The translations under genes and the position numbers were made by a program. A stretch of DNA of 64,000 bases from Macrolepiota albuminosa (Eukaryota > Basidiomycota > Agaricomycetes > Agaricales > Agaricaceae), in contig JAMWFC010000055.1 in assembly GCA_027475525.1 (NCBI GenBank), positions 600,212 through 664,211 of the forward strand, read 5' to 3'. A model generated the notes under the pieces. The model was not told the DNA's origin. It saw only the letters and a program-made list of their open reading frames with translations, and did not search any database. This document shows, one piece after another, positions 25,397 through 38,500 of this stretch. The stretch's first letter is position 1. The number at the start of each line of letters is the position of its first letter.

Positions 25397-25971
25397 GATT
25401 GTAATGTGCGAGTGTTGTATGTAAAGAACGACTTTGGGGTGGAATAAATGGTGGAAAGAGTGTGCCCGAGTGGGTGTTGCCGATAACTCGAATAAAAGAA
25501 ACTGGTAAACATCCAGTCACGCTTCGTCACGTTAACGCAAATTACATAATCTGTGTCGCTGGTTATTGCTCGCACAAGCCCCTTCATGTACCCGGGTTTG
25601 TGGGCCATGGAGACTCTCCATTGCTTGTAGGTTGCCAAGGCGTCACAGCATACGATATATACTGAAGGCCAGGGTAAAATTATAAAGTTCGAGAACAATT
25701 CAATGGCATCTTGATCATGCAATACCGCGAGTGAGCAGAGTATCTCCGGTACATGCAACCACAGCTATAAGGTTCACTGGTGTCAAATGCTGTATGTGCT
25801 CTAACCAGGGGCATTAATCATTCTATGTTACAAAAGAAGAGAAATAGCGGTCAAAGTGCAGTAAAAGGAAAGTACAGAATGCACGAGAAGTCCATGCGGA
25901 TAGGCGGAATGTGGTAATTGATAGCAAGAAAGAGATAACTATCCAAATGTCCAAATTGTAAGAGGTCGTGA

Positions 25972-28600
25972 TCAGTCAGAAACGGAACGGCGACGCATTT
26001 CGTATGTCTCCCCGTGAGAATAGTCTGAATACCTTTTCCATGGCGCGTCATCCTCGTGGAAGTCACTGACCCTCTTGTACGCTTGCTGTTTTGTCGTCCT
26101 CCGTTTCCTCCACCAAAGCCTGTGAAGGCATGATCAACTAAATTTGACATAAATCATTAGATTGAAAACTCACAAGCCACCAATCAGAAGCCCAAGGAGA
26201 GCTACGAGACCGATGAGACCTCCAATCAACGCAAACTTGTTGTTCGTGAAGAAGTCGCCTATCTTTTCGAGGCCCTGTGGATCAGGATCTACAAAAACTT
26301 GTTTCCGGCCTGGAAGCTCGGATCTAGACGGTGGATTATCTGGGTCAAAGCAGTACTGCTGGAAGCACTGTTCGCAAATGGCTGAGCGATTTATAACTGG
26401 GTTCACTTTGAATCGCCCACGATCAATGGCAGCGCATTGGAGACAGGTGCCAAAATTGGGATCTGGTATGTTTGCATTTGGAGAAAACCCGGATATAGTA
26501 TTGGTGTGTACTTGAGACAGGAAGAGTTCTTGATGTTTTCGAGTGTAACTCAGCGTAAAAGTTGCTGTACTGTTGTGATTGTCAAAAACGTGAACATGCT
26601 CAACAATCATCATGAAAACGTACTTAGTAACTGGATCGTCACCATTTATAGGCGGGGCGTTTGGAAGATAGATAAGAAGGGGATATTCCGGCGGATTTTG
26701 CGTTGGTTCACAACCGAAAAATGTTGCTCGTGCATTAACACCTGTATCTATGAATGCTTGTGCATCCTGAGGAAGAGGTGGAAATTGTTGATGAGACGAT
26801 ATTAAAATGGTGGATTGTCTCTTGGCAGAAAGCAAAGGGCCAGTTCCGCTGTACAAAAGTCGATCTACGTTGATACAATAAGATTGAGATGAGACATACT
26901 TTGGCCAATTATTAGAATCGTCCGCGCTTCCCTCGATGGTGACAATTACATCCAGTTTCCTCTCTCTAACAAACAAAGGACCATAGGGTACGTTTTCTTG
27001 ATTAGATGCCCCATCAATCAATTCCAACCATTGCTTGTCCGAATCCTGGAAGGTAGTGTCCTTGATGCCATTGAATGGACTGGGCCAATTAGCAACATCA
27101 TCCGCACGCATCCGTACGTCTCTCAGTTGGCGAGACAAGACATACAAGATGGCGGAACCGTCGTCTTTGGAGAACTCTGAAATTTCATTCCTTGCGAAGT
27201 CAAGAATTTGCTGTACGTAAAGCGTTAGAAACCTAGTCCAGAAGAAGATCCATAAGCTGCTCACATTGAATAAGCTTGCGCTGGTACCCATGATGAATCC
27301 CGCTTGATCAAATCCAGTAACACATGCGGACCCGTTCACAGCCGTTCCATTGAACAGGTGTGTACCAGCGTACGTGAGATTCATGCCAGCAGAAAGGTTG
27401 GGGTCGTAGGATGCCAATTCTAATGGAGTGATCTAAGGATGATATCAGGCAATGGATAAGATGTAGCGCCAAATAAACGCACCTCAAACACAGTAGATTC
27501 TGGTGAAAGTGCTGTAGTCAAGTTTGAGCCCACTGGTCGCGAATCAGCGACGATGATAGGGAAAGGAGTTTGAAATTGTTGATAGGCAGGAATCAGAGGA
27601 ATATTGGACCAGAGCTGGCCTGCACCGTGAGCAGTGTCGTTCGTGAAGAAGTTCGCCCGGGTCGTCTGGTTAAGGAAATGATAAGAGATCATACGTGCCC
27701 AAGGATCAGTTAAACTAGTGTCGCTGAAAATAGTGTAAGTTCACTCCCTGAACATAATATTAACACTTTAAACTAACACTCCCTGTGCAGCCTTCGCCAT
27801 AACGCTCCACAACAGGCTCCCGAAAAAGGCTTGGTTGTAGTCTGAAAATAAGTCGATACCATCGGGGCTAGCTAGGTTGATGTCCAGCAGCCACCCCTCC
27901 ATATCCTTGCCATTGCCCAAAACCATTTCGTCCATCATCGGCCAGTTGTTGAAGTACATCGACCCAGTAACCCATGAACCGCCTTTGTATCCGATCAGCA
28001 AGAAATCAACCTATTAGAAATGTTGTTGAAGTACATCGACCCAGTAACCCATGAACCGCCTTTGTATCCGATCAGCAAGAAATCAACCTATTAGAAATGT
28101 TGTGACATACCTGACAGGCCAGACAGATACGATGCAACTTGAAGCAAGCCACCTGTACCTGCCGCTTTCGCGGACTGATTGCGTGCGTCAAGTCCGCTCA
28201 AGCAGCTCGCGCCATACAGGGCCGCCCGCAGGCCCCCGCCAGGAATTGCCATGCCGATCTTTGGATAATTACCCTGGAACTCTGAGAGGTTATAACCGTG
28301 CCCAGCGTCATTGGCGCCTAACCAGGATTGCCACGCGTCTGGTAGGACTGAACTAGCACGTTGGTTAACATAAGCAACCTCGTCAGGATGCAACGTCTGG
28401 TTTTCGGGGGTAAAGACGCGGAGGAGGGGTGTAGTTGAGAAATCTGGGCACTCGACATTTGTGCTCGGTGCGTAATCAGTGACTGAGTCTTGTGATGGTA
28501 GAGGTGGTGTAGTAGAGTCCTGTGAAGTCGTAGGAGAGACAAGGCAGACTACAGCAAGAGACCAGAGGAGCAGGGGCCTCCGGGGCGCAAAGAGAAGCAT
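25972..28600 (-). CDS. Lysophospholipase / phospholipase B with C-terminal transmembrane anchor
   Basis: This enzyme deacylates phospholipids and lysophospholipids. A signal peptide follows the ATG at 28600 (LLLWSLAVVCLVSPTTSQ). The oxyanion loop is PGGGLRAALYG. The nucleophile motif GLSGGSWVTGS is split by an intron and rebuilds once a 77-bp duplication there is collapsed. The catalytic Asp lies in IIVADSRPVG. Many NxT/S sites suggest a glycosylated lumenal or extracellular domain. Near the end a hydrophobic helix (FALIGGLIGLVALLGLLIGGL) is followed, across an intron, by a polar tail ending in ETYEMRRRSVSD with the stop at 25972-25974. Ascomycete PLBs usually end in a GPI signal; this one has a cytoplasmic tail. 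Confidence 0.88.
27945..28098. repeat. 77-bp tandem duplication 9
   Basis: Copies 27945-28021 and 28022-28098, over the intron that splits the phospholipase B nucleophile motif. Confidence 0.96.
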
Positions 28601-28822
28601 CTAAGTGGAAAAGCGTGGAAAGCAGCCACTTTTTTGATCTTGAGGCGTTTTCATTCATGTCTGTTGCGATGCCTGTGAGTGACATGGGCATTTCGGACCA
28701 GAGCCATCAATCACTGCCACAACAATAGACACTGCCTTTCATCAAACACAATTATTCACATCTCTAGTCATTTCGATCGCGTCCTACAACACATACACAT
28801 ATTTCTTAAAGTTAGAAAACTC

Positions 28823-30342
28823 TTAATCCTCAAATCCTGATTCGAACAAGTAGTTGGCAGCGAGTTCTTCGTTCTTGTCACACGCAAAGTAAGCCTCCAA
28901 CACCAAGTGCCTTGGAAAGCCGAGTGCCTCCAACTAAGGATATCGTCAGATTATTTAAGCTCGAGAGATCGATAATACTGACCCTCTCAATGGCAGCCCT
29001 TTCCTCCTCTGTGACACTTATGACTTGAGCACCGGGTGGTAAATGGGCACCTTCGTCATCACCTTCGACCTGCACTCCAAGGACTTCCGTCAGAAGTGCG
29101 GGGTTTTGCGCGAACATTCGCGCATATTCAGGGTTCGCTGCTGCATATTGTTGAATGATGAGCTGCGCTTGTTCCGGATTCGTCTGCAGCTGCGTACGAA
29201 GCTGTTGAATCTGCGCAGAATTGCGTAAGGCCTGAACATCAATATGTGGCTGTCCAAAGTTTCTGCCAGGAGTGCCTCCGCCTGCCGCTTGTTGTTGCTG
29301 CTGAGCAAGCTAAGAGAAGTATCTCGTTATGGATTAGTATTGATAAGCGATTCAAACGGCTTACCTGGAAGAGATTCTGAGGCTGTCCTTGGGTAGCTTG
29401 GGTAGATGTCGGCGCAGGGGCAGCAACAGGCGTCGAGGAAGCAACAGATGCACCAGCCGAGGGCTGAGCATGACCAGTAGGACCAGTTGCCTCAGCGTCC
29501 AGATGTGCAGGAATACCCTATTCCAACAAGATCAGAGTCGAATTGAAGAGCAATGATAAAATGGTACTCGCATTGAAAAGGTATTCAACGGCTCGATCTG
29601 GATTGTTAAAGCTCGCCCTCAACGCTCGCATGACCTGATCGCGCTCGAAGCCCATCTCCATCATATTACTGATCGTGGCCTGCAGTGCTTCACCGGTCAG
29701 GAAAGAGCTCGAATCTCCAAAAGCAGGAGTTGAAGCGGGGGCCGCGGGAGCGGTAGGAGCAGGGGCCGGCTCCGCAGACTGTGGCGCAATGGCAGGAGCA
29801 GCAGCGGGGGTGTCTGGAGCGGGTGCAGCAACAGGTGCTGGAGTGACTGGCGTTGGTGAGCTAGTTGAGGGCGCAGATGCAGCCGGAGAAGGTTTGGGCT
29901 GGGTTTTGGAGTCAGGCCAGATTTGGAACAAGTGACAACGACGTACTTTTGAAACCATTAGGACAAGGGTTTGGGCTGGGTTTTGGAGTCAGGCCAGATT
30001 TGGAACAAGTGACAACGACGTACTTTTGAAACCATTAGGACAAGAAGTCCTTTTCTTTGATACCGCATGATTCAATAGTCTTGTCGTCAGCCAGGACTTT
30101 GCCTGAAGACGGTTCAGTCTAGCCCAGTGCGCCATTAGTGATGAGAGTGATACCAGAGTAAATGATCTTTTGTGCGGCGACATCATGCTTCTGTGTCTCT
30201 TCGATCTTTGCCTTCAGGGTCCCCACAGTGTCAGATCCATCGACTTCAATCTATGGCCAATTGTCTGGGCTGCAGCACCACGTAATACAGAATTGCCTAC
30301 CTGATAGACCTTCTGTTGCGTGGTCTTTATGGTGATCTTCAT
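28823..30342 (-). CDS. RAD23: RAD23 ubiquitin-receptor / excision repair protein
   Basis: RAD23 shuttles ubiquitinated proteins to the proteasome and stabilises Rad4/XPC. Domains in order: an N-terminal ubiquitin-like domain ([14 protein letters not shown], intron, [16 protein letters not shown], then [15 protein letters not shown]), an Ala/Pro linker, UBA1 ([20 protein letters not shown]), a Rad4-binding STI1-like region ([20 protein letters not shown]) and UBA2 ending [13 protein letters not shown] at 28823. One 77-bp duplication covers the start (a second ATG copy is at 30419) and another covers the linker intron. The gene is divergent from the RBM18-like gene. Confidence 0.93.
29891..30044. 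repeat. 77-bp tandem duplication 10
   Basis: Copies 29891-29967 and 29968-30044, over an intron and flanking exon ends of RAD23. Confidence 0.96.
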
Positions 30343-30438
30343 GATGGGTCGAGGAGAAGGGATACAGAATTGCCTACCTGATAGACCTTCTGTTGCGTGG
30401 TCTTTATGGTGATCTTCATGATGGGTCGAGGAGAAGGG
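30285..30438. repeat. 77-bp tandem duplication 11
   Basis: Copies 30285-30361 and 30362-30438; gives RAD23 two start codons. Confidence 0.96.
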
Positions 30439-30498
30439 AGTATGTGGCTGTGCCAGTGTGGAATTAATTCTTTTGTATTCATTATCGAGGCCTCTTTC

Positions 30499-31619
30499 AT
30501 GGATTCTCCAGCCATTGAACACCTCTCATATCCCCAGACCCTCGAGGAATCCCCAGCAGAGTCTTCAACACACTCAGAACGCCCTCTGCTCAAGGACAGG
30601 CTCTATGTCGGCAATCTACATCCATCAGTCGACGAGTATGCACCTGTTCTGTCGTACGTCTTCCCGTCTAACAAGCTCCAGGTACTCTCTGCTCCAAGTC
30701 TTCTCCAAGTTCGGGAAGGTCACCAAGCTCGACTACCTGTTCCACAAGTCTGGCGCGCTCAAGGGTAAACCGCGCGGATATGCCTTTATTGAATATGCAT
30801 CCAACGATGTGCGTTGCTTTCTTTCTTATTTGAATCCGTCGCTCACCCCGGGTCTTCTCCATTATCCCTGCCCGTCCACGTATGCCCATCGTATCCATCT
30901 TAAATCCACATTATCTGCTCAGTAAATGCCTTCACCCGGGGCGCGATACTGAATATTAACACCTGACACTGACACCACCCATTCAGGAGGCTGTGAAGGC
31001 ACTTAGCATGGCACATAACAAACTCCTACGTGGACGCAAACTTGTTGTAACATTTGCCCACCAGGCGCCACCCGAGCATGGTGGCAGCGTGCATGGCGCA
31101 AAACGGCGGAGTATGATGGAAGTGGGACGCCCCACAACTCTTAGCCTGCTCAAGACCGGTGCAGGAAATCGAAACGACAGGTCAGTCGTTATATCTCCTA
31201 AGTAATACCAATCTCTTATGATATTGTGCAGAACCAAGGACAAAATCGCCATGATGGAAGCCAAGCTGAGGCAGTTGGAAAACAGCCACCCGAAGCCGGA
31301 ACCCACACTTGATTCATCAACCGTCTCACCAGAATCTACATCCACAGCTGCGACAGCAACATCCCTGCACCACCCATCCCTCCCGCCCAAACCACCACCG
31401 CCGCTTCCGGAGGCATGTTCAAACCAGCCTCGTGTAGTCGCGAAGCCTAAAGTACCTCTACCCTCGCTGCCTCTTCAACCACCTGTCAAATTCCGATTAC
31501 AAAGTCAAACAGAAACGCAATCAACAACTTCTGCTCTTACACGAACGTCGAAATCAAGACTCGTCGGCGTGAAGATTGGGAAACCGAAAGAAAAAACAGT
31601 GTCTCCTGGGAGTGAATGA
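30499..31619 (+). CDS. RRM RNA-binding protein, RBM18-like
   Basis: This protein has one RNA recognition motif: RNP2 as DRLYVGNLHP and RNP1 as KPRGYAFIEYA, with QVFSKFGKVTKLDYLFHKSG between them. GRKLVVTFAHQAPPEHG follows and resembles the RBM18 C-terminal extension. A short coiled coil (KDKIAMMEAKLRQLENS) and a Pro-rich tail end it. Introns occur near 30640, 30810-30985 and 31180-31230. The function of RBM18 proteins is poorly known. The ATG is 156 bp from RAD23's, about 79 bp after collapsing the duplication between them. Confidence 0.78.
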
Positions 31620-31856
31620 ATGGATCTTGAATTACATATTCACTTTTGTAGTTATGAATGTAGCTAGTCGTTCAGTGGCTGTGTACATAAATCCCACTTG
31701 TTGGTACCTCCTGTCTATAAGAAGCTACCTACCCACTAGATCCTCAGCTTCTACCTCTGCCATCAAGGCAGGCACCTTGTGACCGGCAGACAAGGCGTCT
31801 CCCTTACGCCTGCACTGCAGGCGGTTCACACGACTTTGTCCCCAACCATCATTGCA

Positions 31857-34293
31857 ATGGAACAAGAAGCAGGTGACACATATCTTCGACGGTTGGCCTC
31901 CTTCATCCGCGCCAATGAGAAGAATCTTGCAGAGGCAGGATTTTACAGGCGCAGGCGCACCCAACACCCTCCCACAGAGTCTGCGTCGCTCTATAATCCT
32001 TTGAGCTGGTTCAGCTCGGACAGTTCTGGCCACTCTGCGACCCCTAAAGCAGTCGCCCTATCTCTCGATATTCATCGTCTGTTTTATGTCCTCATGCGTA
32101 TGGAAGCCCTTGGTCTTGACGTCGGAACCCTTGACGTCCAGGTAGACAATCCATCTCGCCCAATGAGTTACATCAACATCTTTACCAATTCCGATAAATC
32201 GGATACGCTATCCCTGGCTTCATTTCGCTCATCACTATCTGCGGTCTCTAATTTATCGCTCGGCAGCGGCTGGTGGGGTCGGTCGGAGCCACCGAGTGTC
32301 GACTCAGAGCTTAAGTATATCTACAGCAGCTTTACGAAGGTCCCAGCGTTATCTGTGAATGCTCCGGGACGTAAAGTCATAACAGAGCTGTCAAACGATC
32401 CATCGAATCAGAATGCACTGCCTCTCGACGCTTTTAAAAATCTTCAGAAGCTGGAATGTGTGGATGTAGATCCCCGGACATTGTTGGGATGGGACAAACT
32501 TTCAGAGAGCCTTGTTAGTCTCAAGATAAAGAAAAGCGGACTAGAGGACATGACAGATATCTTTGTTGGGGCGGTGATTGATGATCAGGCACGAAGGGAA
32601 GGCAGCACCAGTCGCAAACGACAGAGGCGGATACCTCCTGCATTGGCCAGTGATCCGTCCTTTTTCAGCACACGCCTTCCAGAGTCTGTTCCCGAGGATG
32701 CCGATGCTGAGGAGAGTGCGGGGATTGATGAGAGTAGCGAGTCTAAACCGCATGAGGACGGCGGTCCATCTTCACCTGCGCCCCCAATCGAGCTGCCATC
32801 CAGTAAATGGGCACTTTTGAAATCCCTATCGCTCTCCGACAATTCTTTAACATTTTTTCCTTCTGGTGCATTACCATACCTAACCAACCTATCGTACCTA
32901 GATCTTTCATCGAATCTTCTCGTCTCTGTGCCACCAGGGCTTGGGGCGCTCTACAACCTCGTTTCTTTGAACCTTGCCGATAACATGATTGATTCTGTCC
33001 TCGGGATTTACCTGAATCTTGGACAGGTGTTGACTCTAAACATTGCGCACAATCGCCTGGAGTCCATTTGCGGTTTAGAACGGCTTGCTGCTCTTGAGCG
33101 TATCGACTTGCGTGGTAATCTCATCGAGGAAAGTGCTGAAGTAGGGAGGCTGGCTGTTCTTCCAAACATTTCTGAAATCTGGGTGGAAGGAAACCCATTA
33201 GTTGAAATTGAAGAGAGCTATAGGGTTACGTGCTTCGATTACTTTTGGAAGGAAAAGAAAATCGTTAAGCTTGACGGAACTCCACCTGGATTCTATGAAC
33301 GACGAAATTTGACTATATTACCTTCAGAGCAGATGACGTCTTCTCGAATCGCAACGGCACCATCGCCTCCTGTCGTAGCCGTTGGCCACAAACATGCTCA
33401 TACCCAGACCCCGCCTCAGCAATCCTCAGTTCCCGATACTAAGTATCCAACTCCTCCCTCATCTGATGGATCCCCTTCGCTTGGTGCTGTTGTCGTAGCT
33501 AGTAAACTCCGCCAGAAGAAGCCGAAACGGATCGTCAACCTGGACACTGACTACAACAATAATTCCTCCCCTGTAGCGAGTGCCAGCCACTCTAAGGATC
33601 GATCAGTATCCACCATATCGAAGCCGAAGACGAAGGTTAAACCCAAAAAAAACATTGATCCTAAGGAGCCACCTTCAACAGGAGAATGGGGACAGATCGA
33701 ATCACTGGATGTCGGTGACGAGGCCTCTTCTCCTACTCAACTTTCCCTCCTGGTGGAGGAGCCGACACCGATTGAACAGGTACCAGCCTCCAGCACGGTT
33801 ATATACCCACAGCCGAACAAGTCTTCGGAGAAGACCACGCGCGGCACACGTCATGGGCGATATCATACCGAACTCATTCCCTTGTCAACGAGTTTTGATA
33901 TTCAGGACTCGCCCACTTCACCAGAGCCCCTGAAAGAAAGCTCGAGCACTCTTCTTGGTCTCACCTCTCCAACGTCAGTACGGAAGGCCACTGGCTCCAC
34001 TACCCTCTCATCCAGGTCCGCTGCACTCTTCTTGGTCTCACCTCTCCAACGTCAGTACGGAAGGCCACTGGCTCCACTACCCTCTCATCCAGGTCCGCTG
34101 ACGTAGAGCTCGAGTCAATACATCAATCTTGATCAACCAGTTCACTCTGAAGGGGAAGAGGGTGGCGATGGTGGAGAAGAAATCAAGGATGATGGGTGCA
34201 TTCAGGCGGCAAATAGAAGCCCTGAAGAAGGACATGGGAGACAGTTGGCTGAAGGTCTACAGTCAGAGTCAGATCAAGGCTTCCAATTCATGA
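31857..34293 (+). CDS. Leucine-rich repeat protein
   Basis: The ATG at 31857 opens an intronless stretch of some 690 codons. It has an N-terminal conserved region (residues about 1-240), then LRR units such as LKSLSLSDNSLTFFP, LSYLDLSSNLLVSVP, LVSLNLADNMI, VLTLNIAHNRLESI and LERIDLRGNLI, capped by ISEIWVEGNPL. The rest is Ser/Pro/Lys-rich. The 77-bp duplication at 33946-34099 shifts the frame. After collapse, a possible 38-nt intron (34103-34140) leads to a basic helical C-terminus (KGKRVAMVEKKSRMMGAFRR to YSQSQIKASNS). Without that intron the protein stops at 34132. Partner and pathway are unknown; it may be a signalling scaffold. Confidence 0.7.
33946..34099. repeat. 77-bp tandem duplication 12
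   Basis: Copies 33946-34022 and 34023-34099, in the 3' coding part of the LRR gene. Confidence 0.97.
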
Positions 34294-34599
34294 TGTATTT
34301 TGCAATTGTGGTATATCCTCTAGTCATTTCGTTCGGGTTCTGGTTCGTATTGGTAGTTTACTTTCTTTGCTGTATGTATACCAATGTCTCAACATCTACT
34401 ATACTAATTCAAATCGGAACATTAAAACTCATTATTAAACCAAGATTTGTGAGTGCATGCTGTTGCCATTTATCTGAAGTATATCCTCTCAACATCCCAA
34501 CAAACTCTACTGCAAAAATAACCTCATACTTAGTGATGACTTTACCGTGGGCACGCTTCGATTTCTGTTCGAGGTTGAGTAGGGTCGTAAATGGCATCA
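34294..34599. other. Intergenic, no intact gene seen
   Basis: AT-rich sequence between the LRR gene and the NmrA-like remnant. The remnant may extend into it but I could not align it by eye. Confidence 0.4.
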
Positions 34600-34922
34600 T
34601 GGAAAATATCTGGACCCTCCTGTTTCTAACATCGTACGAGCTTGCTTAGACTTCGTCCCAGGTCCGGCTACGTTACCTACGGCGGTGTCAAAGGTTCTCA
34701 ATAATTCAGCCGACTCGGATTGAGCACTTATTGACAGAGTATGTCATCACAAAGGTTGGTACATTGAGAGATCCGGGTTTTTTTTCGGATAATTTTTACA
34801 TTAGTGGAGAAGAAGACCAGTGTGGCGTCTTGGTGGCGTCGATGCAGCTTTGTGATATGGTGTAGGGTTGGTAAGCCTAACTCGCCCGCTCCCAGCGAAA
34901 GGATTCTGGACATACTGGTCAT
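34600..34922 (-). pseudogene. Decayed NmrA/isoflavone-reductase-like fragment
   Basis: On the minus strand an ATG at 34922 opens SRILSLGAGELGLPTLHHI, the Rossmann nucleotide-binding start (GxGxxGxP) of NmrA-like NAD(P)-binding proteins. The frame closes at 34728. In a shifted frame just downstream there is LLRTFDTAVGNVAGPGTKSK followed by SRYFP, which matches the conserved VAGPGT...RYFP region of the same family. The expected middle part and C-terminal half are missing or scrambled. I infer a pseudogene; two frames plus missing parts make a working gene unlikely. Confidence 0.55.
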
Positions 34923-35585
34923 CTGTGAGTATTATGATATTGATAATTCGTCGTTTAAACGTTTACGAAGGAGCCGAAAGTCTATAAGGGACAGTCACGG
35001 CCGATCACTAAGTTCCAAACAGTCTCTGTCACTGGCAGTACTATGTCATTGATTCGGTCAGCAAGTGTACTGCGGACCATATTTCATCGTTAGCGATTGT
35101 TGAGAATCCAGCGCATGCACCCTGGGCATTCCAACGCGTTTGGACAGATTTGAAATGTACCTAAATGTACTTCGTTTCGTATATCACATGTCTGACCCTT
35201 ATTCTCTTCAGGTGAATGAACTGAATTGAATTTTAAACCGCGGAAAGCTAAGCTATTGAGTGAATTATATGAGGCGGGAGTAGCTATTCCGCTACTCTAA
35301 TTGGTCTATAAGATATTAGGCTGTATTGTCTTGTACCTACTTATCGATACATGCAATTTCATCATCCGCTACTCTAATTGGTCTATAAGATATTAGGCTG
35401 TATTGTCTTGTACCTACTTATCGATACATGCAATTTCATCATTCAATGGACAGCTCGATTCCCACGGGAATACACGTGCGCCTTATACTGAACAAAAGAA
35501 AGATTTCCGTCTGAAAACAGAGGTTTCTAGAAGACGGTGTTGAGCTCACCCCTGCTTCTCTCGGCCTCTTAATCTTCCAAATGTT
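34923..35585. other. Upstream region of EPL1, no gene seen
   Basis: AT-rich and without coding character. It holds one 77-bp duplication at 35288-35441. Confidence 0.5.
35288..35441. repeat. 77-bp tandem duplication 13
   Basis: Copies 35288-35364 and 35365-35441, upstream of EPL1. Confidence 0.95.
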
Positions 35586-38500
35586 ATGGTCCGCCTTGCG
35601 AGAGCATCGATCAGGAATCGCAACCGTCAATTGTCCAATAAATACCGATTAAAAATCGTCCATGGCGATATCGAGGGAGAGCATCGATCAGGAATCGCAA
35701 CCGTCAATTGTCCAATAAATACCGATTAAAAATCGTCCATGGCGATATCGAGGTCGATCCTACTGATTTCGCTGACGAGGACATGAATACAGGCCAATAT
35801 ATGAGTCTAGTTGCCGGTGTGGATGCAGAGGATGTCAATGTAAGCCCCATAAGTCCTCCCGATTCCAAAAGCCCGCCTTTTCGGTGGCTGTGTGACCCGC
35901 GGTTTCCTGACCAATCTGCTGACCAATCTGCTCAGGAACACAGGAAGTGCTGCATGCGTCATCGCAGCACGTGTATTTCCATGCGACGCGTGGCGCACGG
36001 AGTGGTCAGACTACGCCACAGAAGCATGCCTTTATTCCAACTCCGGATTCTACCGGCATTGTTGAGCACTACTCTGATCTGTATGTACCCAATCGATGGA
36101 AAGATCCCGTTACCTATCTGTGCACTTCCACTTCCCTCGAAGAGTCCTGCACCGGTGCTTTAGCCAGTAATTTCACATATTATATGGATGAAAGCGACAA
36201 AGAATGGCTTGACAAAAACAACGAAGCAGCTAGCGGTAAGGGCACTAATGCACAAGCGGTTATATCTCCGTCTGTGACTCGAACACCTCCACGTCGTTTA
36301 ATGAGGAAAAAAGAGTCTCTAGAGCCTTTGCCAACCCTCACAATCTCCGAGGACGAATTTGAACTGGTGATGGGTCTTTTCGAAAAGGTGGCACACGAGA
36401 AAACCGAATATTTGCATCATGTATGCAACGAACCCATTTTTCATGTTATCAGCTTATGATATCTCAGGGGCTCGAGAATGGCATGGCCTTTCCCAGTTTC
36501 TCTGAATATCAAGACACGTTTTCATCCATTCTTTCTCCCGCGAGCTTTGCTGCATACTCCGTTCCTCAGTGGATTCCTACTCCTTCTCGTCTTGTCTCTA
36601 TTGCACGTATCATATACCAGTATTGGAAAGAGCGACGCATCAAGCGCGGGGGTCACCGAATAATACCCATTGTGAATGTAGGCTTTTACATGGCTGCAAT
36701 CGCAGGGCATTCTGACCCCACCTTAGCTCGACGAAAGCGATACACTCAACGAATCGTATGTTTGTTTTCGGGGGCGAGAAACCAAAACCTTTCGGAAAAC
36801 GCGCGCTTCCCAAGTGACATCTTCGGAGAAGCTCATTCGACTACAGGCTGAACTGGTGTATCCTCTCGAGCTTGGTAAGCACCTGCTTCAGCGTGAGCAG
36901 CTCAAGAGAGATTGTGCGCTCTATTCCCAACAAGTTTGGGAGAAGCGGATTTTACTTGCCGACTTCAAGCGGAACTTCCCAAGTTGGGACGACAAAGAAA
37001 GCGAAAGCCTTTTCATAGACAAGGACAGACATAAGACGGTAAAATTATTGTAAGCCGTTCTCACTCCCTTTCATAAAGCGAAAGCCTTTTCATAGACAAG
37101 GACAGACATAAGACGGTAAAATTATTGTAAGCCGTTCTCACTCCCTTTCATAAACCACTTCTTACTCAGTTTATACAGTCGTCCTCCCAAGATTAAACCC
37201 GAGGTCATGGGTGCGCACATCTGCCCGATGCCTATTGTAATGCGCCCCGCGGAGCGTATCGCACGTATCAACCATGTTGTTGAAACGATATTGAAGCGTC
37301 AGAAGGAAGAAGATCGTCAATGGGAAGATAAGGTCGACGTAAGTAAAATTTCTAAGATGTCCGTGCCTACCCCATACTTAATGACACGACCAATCAGGAT
37401 CCTTATCAGATCCGGTGTGACCCATATTCAACCCGATGCTTCCAGTATATACCGCCACCGATAACATCGCCCACTGATACACCGAAAGAGGCGAGGGTTT
37501 ACAGAGCGCTTCGTACACGTATTGGTCGCGGTGGGAGGTTTCTTCTTGATAGGCGGAATTCTGTTACACCGTCTACCATGACAATTAAGCGACCGTTCCT
37601 GCCTGAGGGGGAAGTTGCTGAAGTCGAGGAACAACTCGAGCGAATGCAGGAAAGATGGCGGTTCGATGCTGACGACGTTCCAACTATGGGGCTATCAAGT
37701 TTGAATGAAATAGACAGAGTTCTCGTAGACGATTATTCCCCTCGGTCTGTTATCCATGTTTAAGTTCTCTGGATGTTTCTCATAATATCGACAGAGTTCT
37801 CGTAGACGATTATTCCCCTCGGTCTGTTATCCATGTTTAAGTTCTCTGGATGTTTCTCATAATATCTCAGTTTTCTCCGCCACGCAATGACCTTTTCCTG
37901 GATTCTGACCAACAGAGTCTCATGAATGACCCTGCATACCAGTCATTAATAATGGGCACGAACGTCTTGTTGTGCCTCTCAGGCCTGGCTTACCATCCAC
38001 TCATGCTCTCCACCTGGCGCTTGTAGACCTGGAGCACCGCAGTATCAGTTTCCATCATCAATTATTCCAAGAACTTTTCTGCTCAACAACACCTCAAGAC
38101 AATGGGACCTCCTTTAGCACATCAGATGCGTATATCATTGAACGGTGGCATGCGATCCAGCCCGGCCGCCTTGTCTACCATATTCGGCCCTCCACGTTCG
38201 TCTGGATCCAATTCCACCGTTCTCGTGCGCCATTCTCCCTCAAACAGCGGTGTCCATCGTGTAGCTATCAGCTTACCTCACACTGATATCTCCAGCGATG
38301 AGATGGCCGGAAGTACGTGCATGCTGCAGACGCTGAAACATGATACTGATCCTGAGCAAGATACCAAAGGAAATGATTGTGTTGTGATACCTGTGAGGCG
38401 TCGGAGTTCTACGGCCACTAACTCACCGATCGGCACCGCTATTCCCCAGACTTCTACAGCTATTAGTAATAATTTGATCCAGCCTGGGATGCAAGGGAGT

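Noticed and set aside
34133..34293. Alternative frame after the LRR gene reading DQPVHSEGEEGGDGGEE
   Set aside because: The overlapping basic helical frame (KGKRVAMVEKKSRMMG) looks more like a protein C-terminus and joins in phase through a short GT-AG intron.
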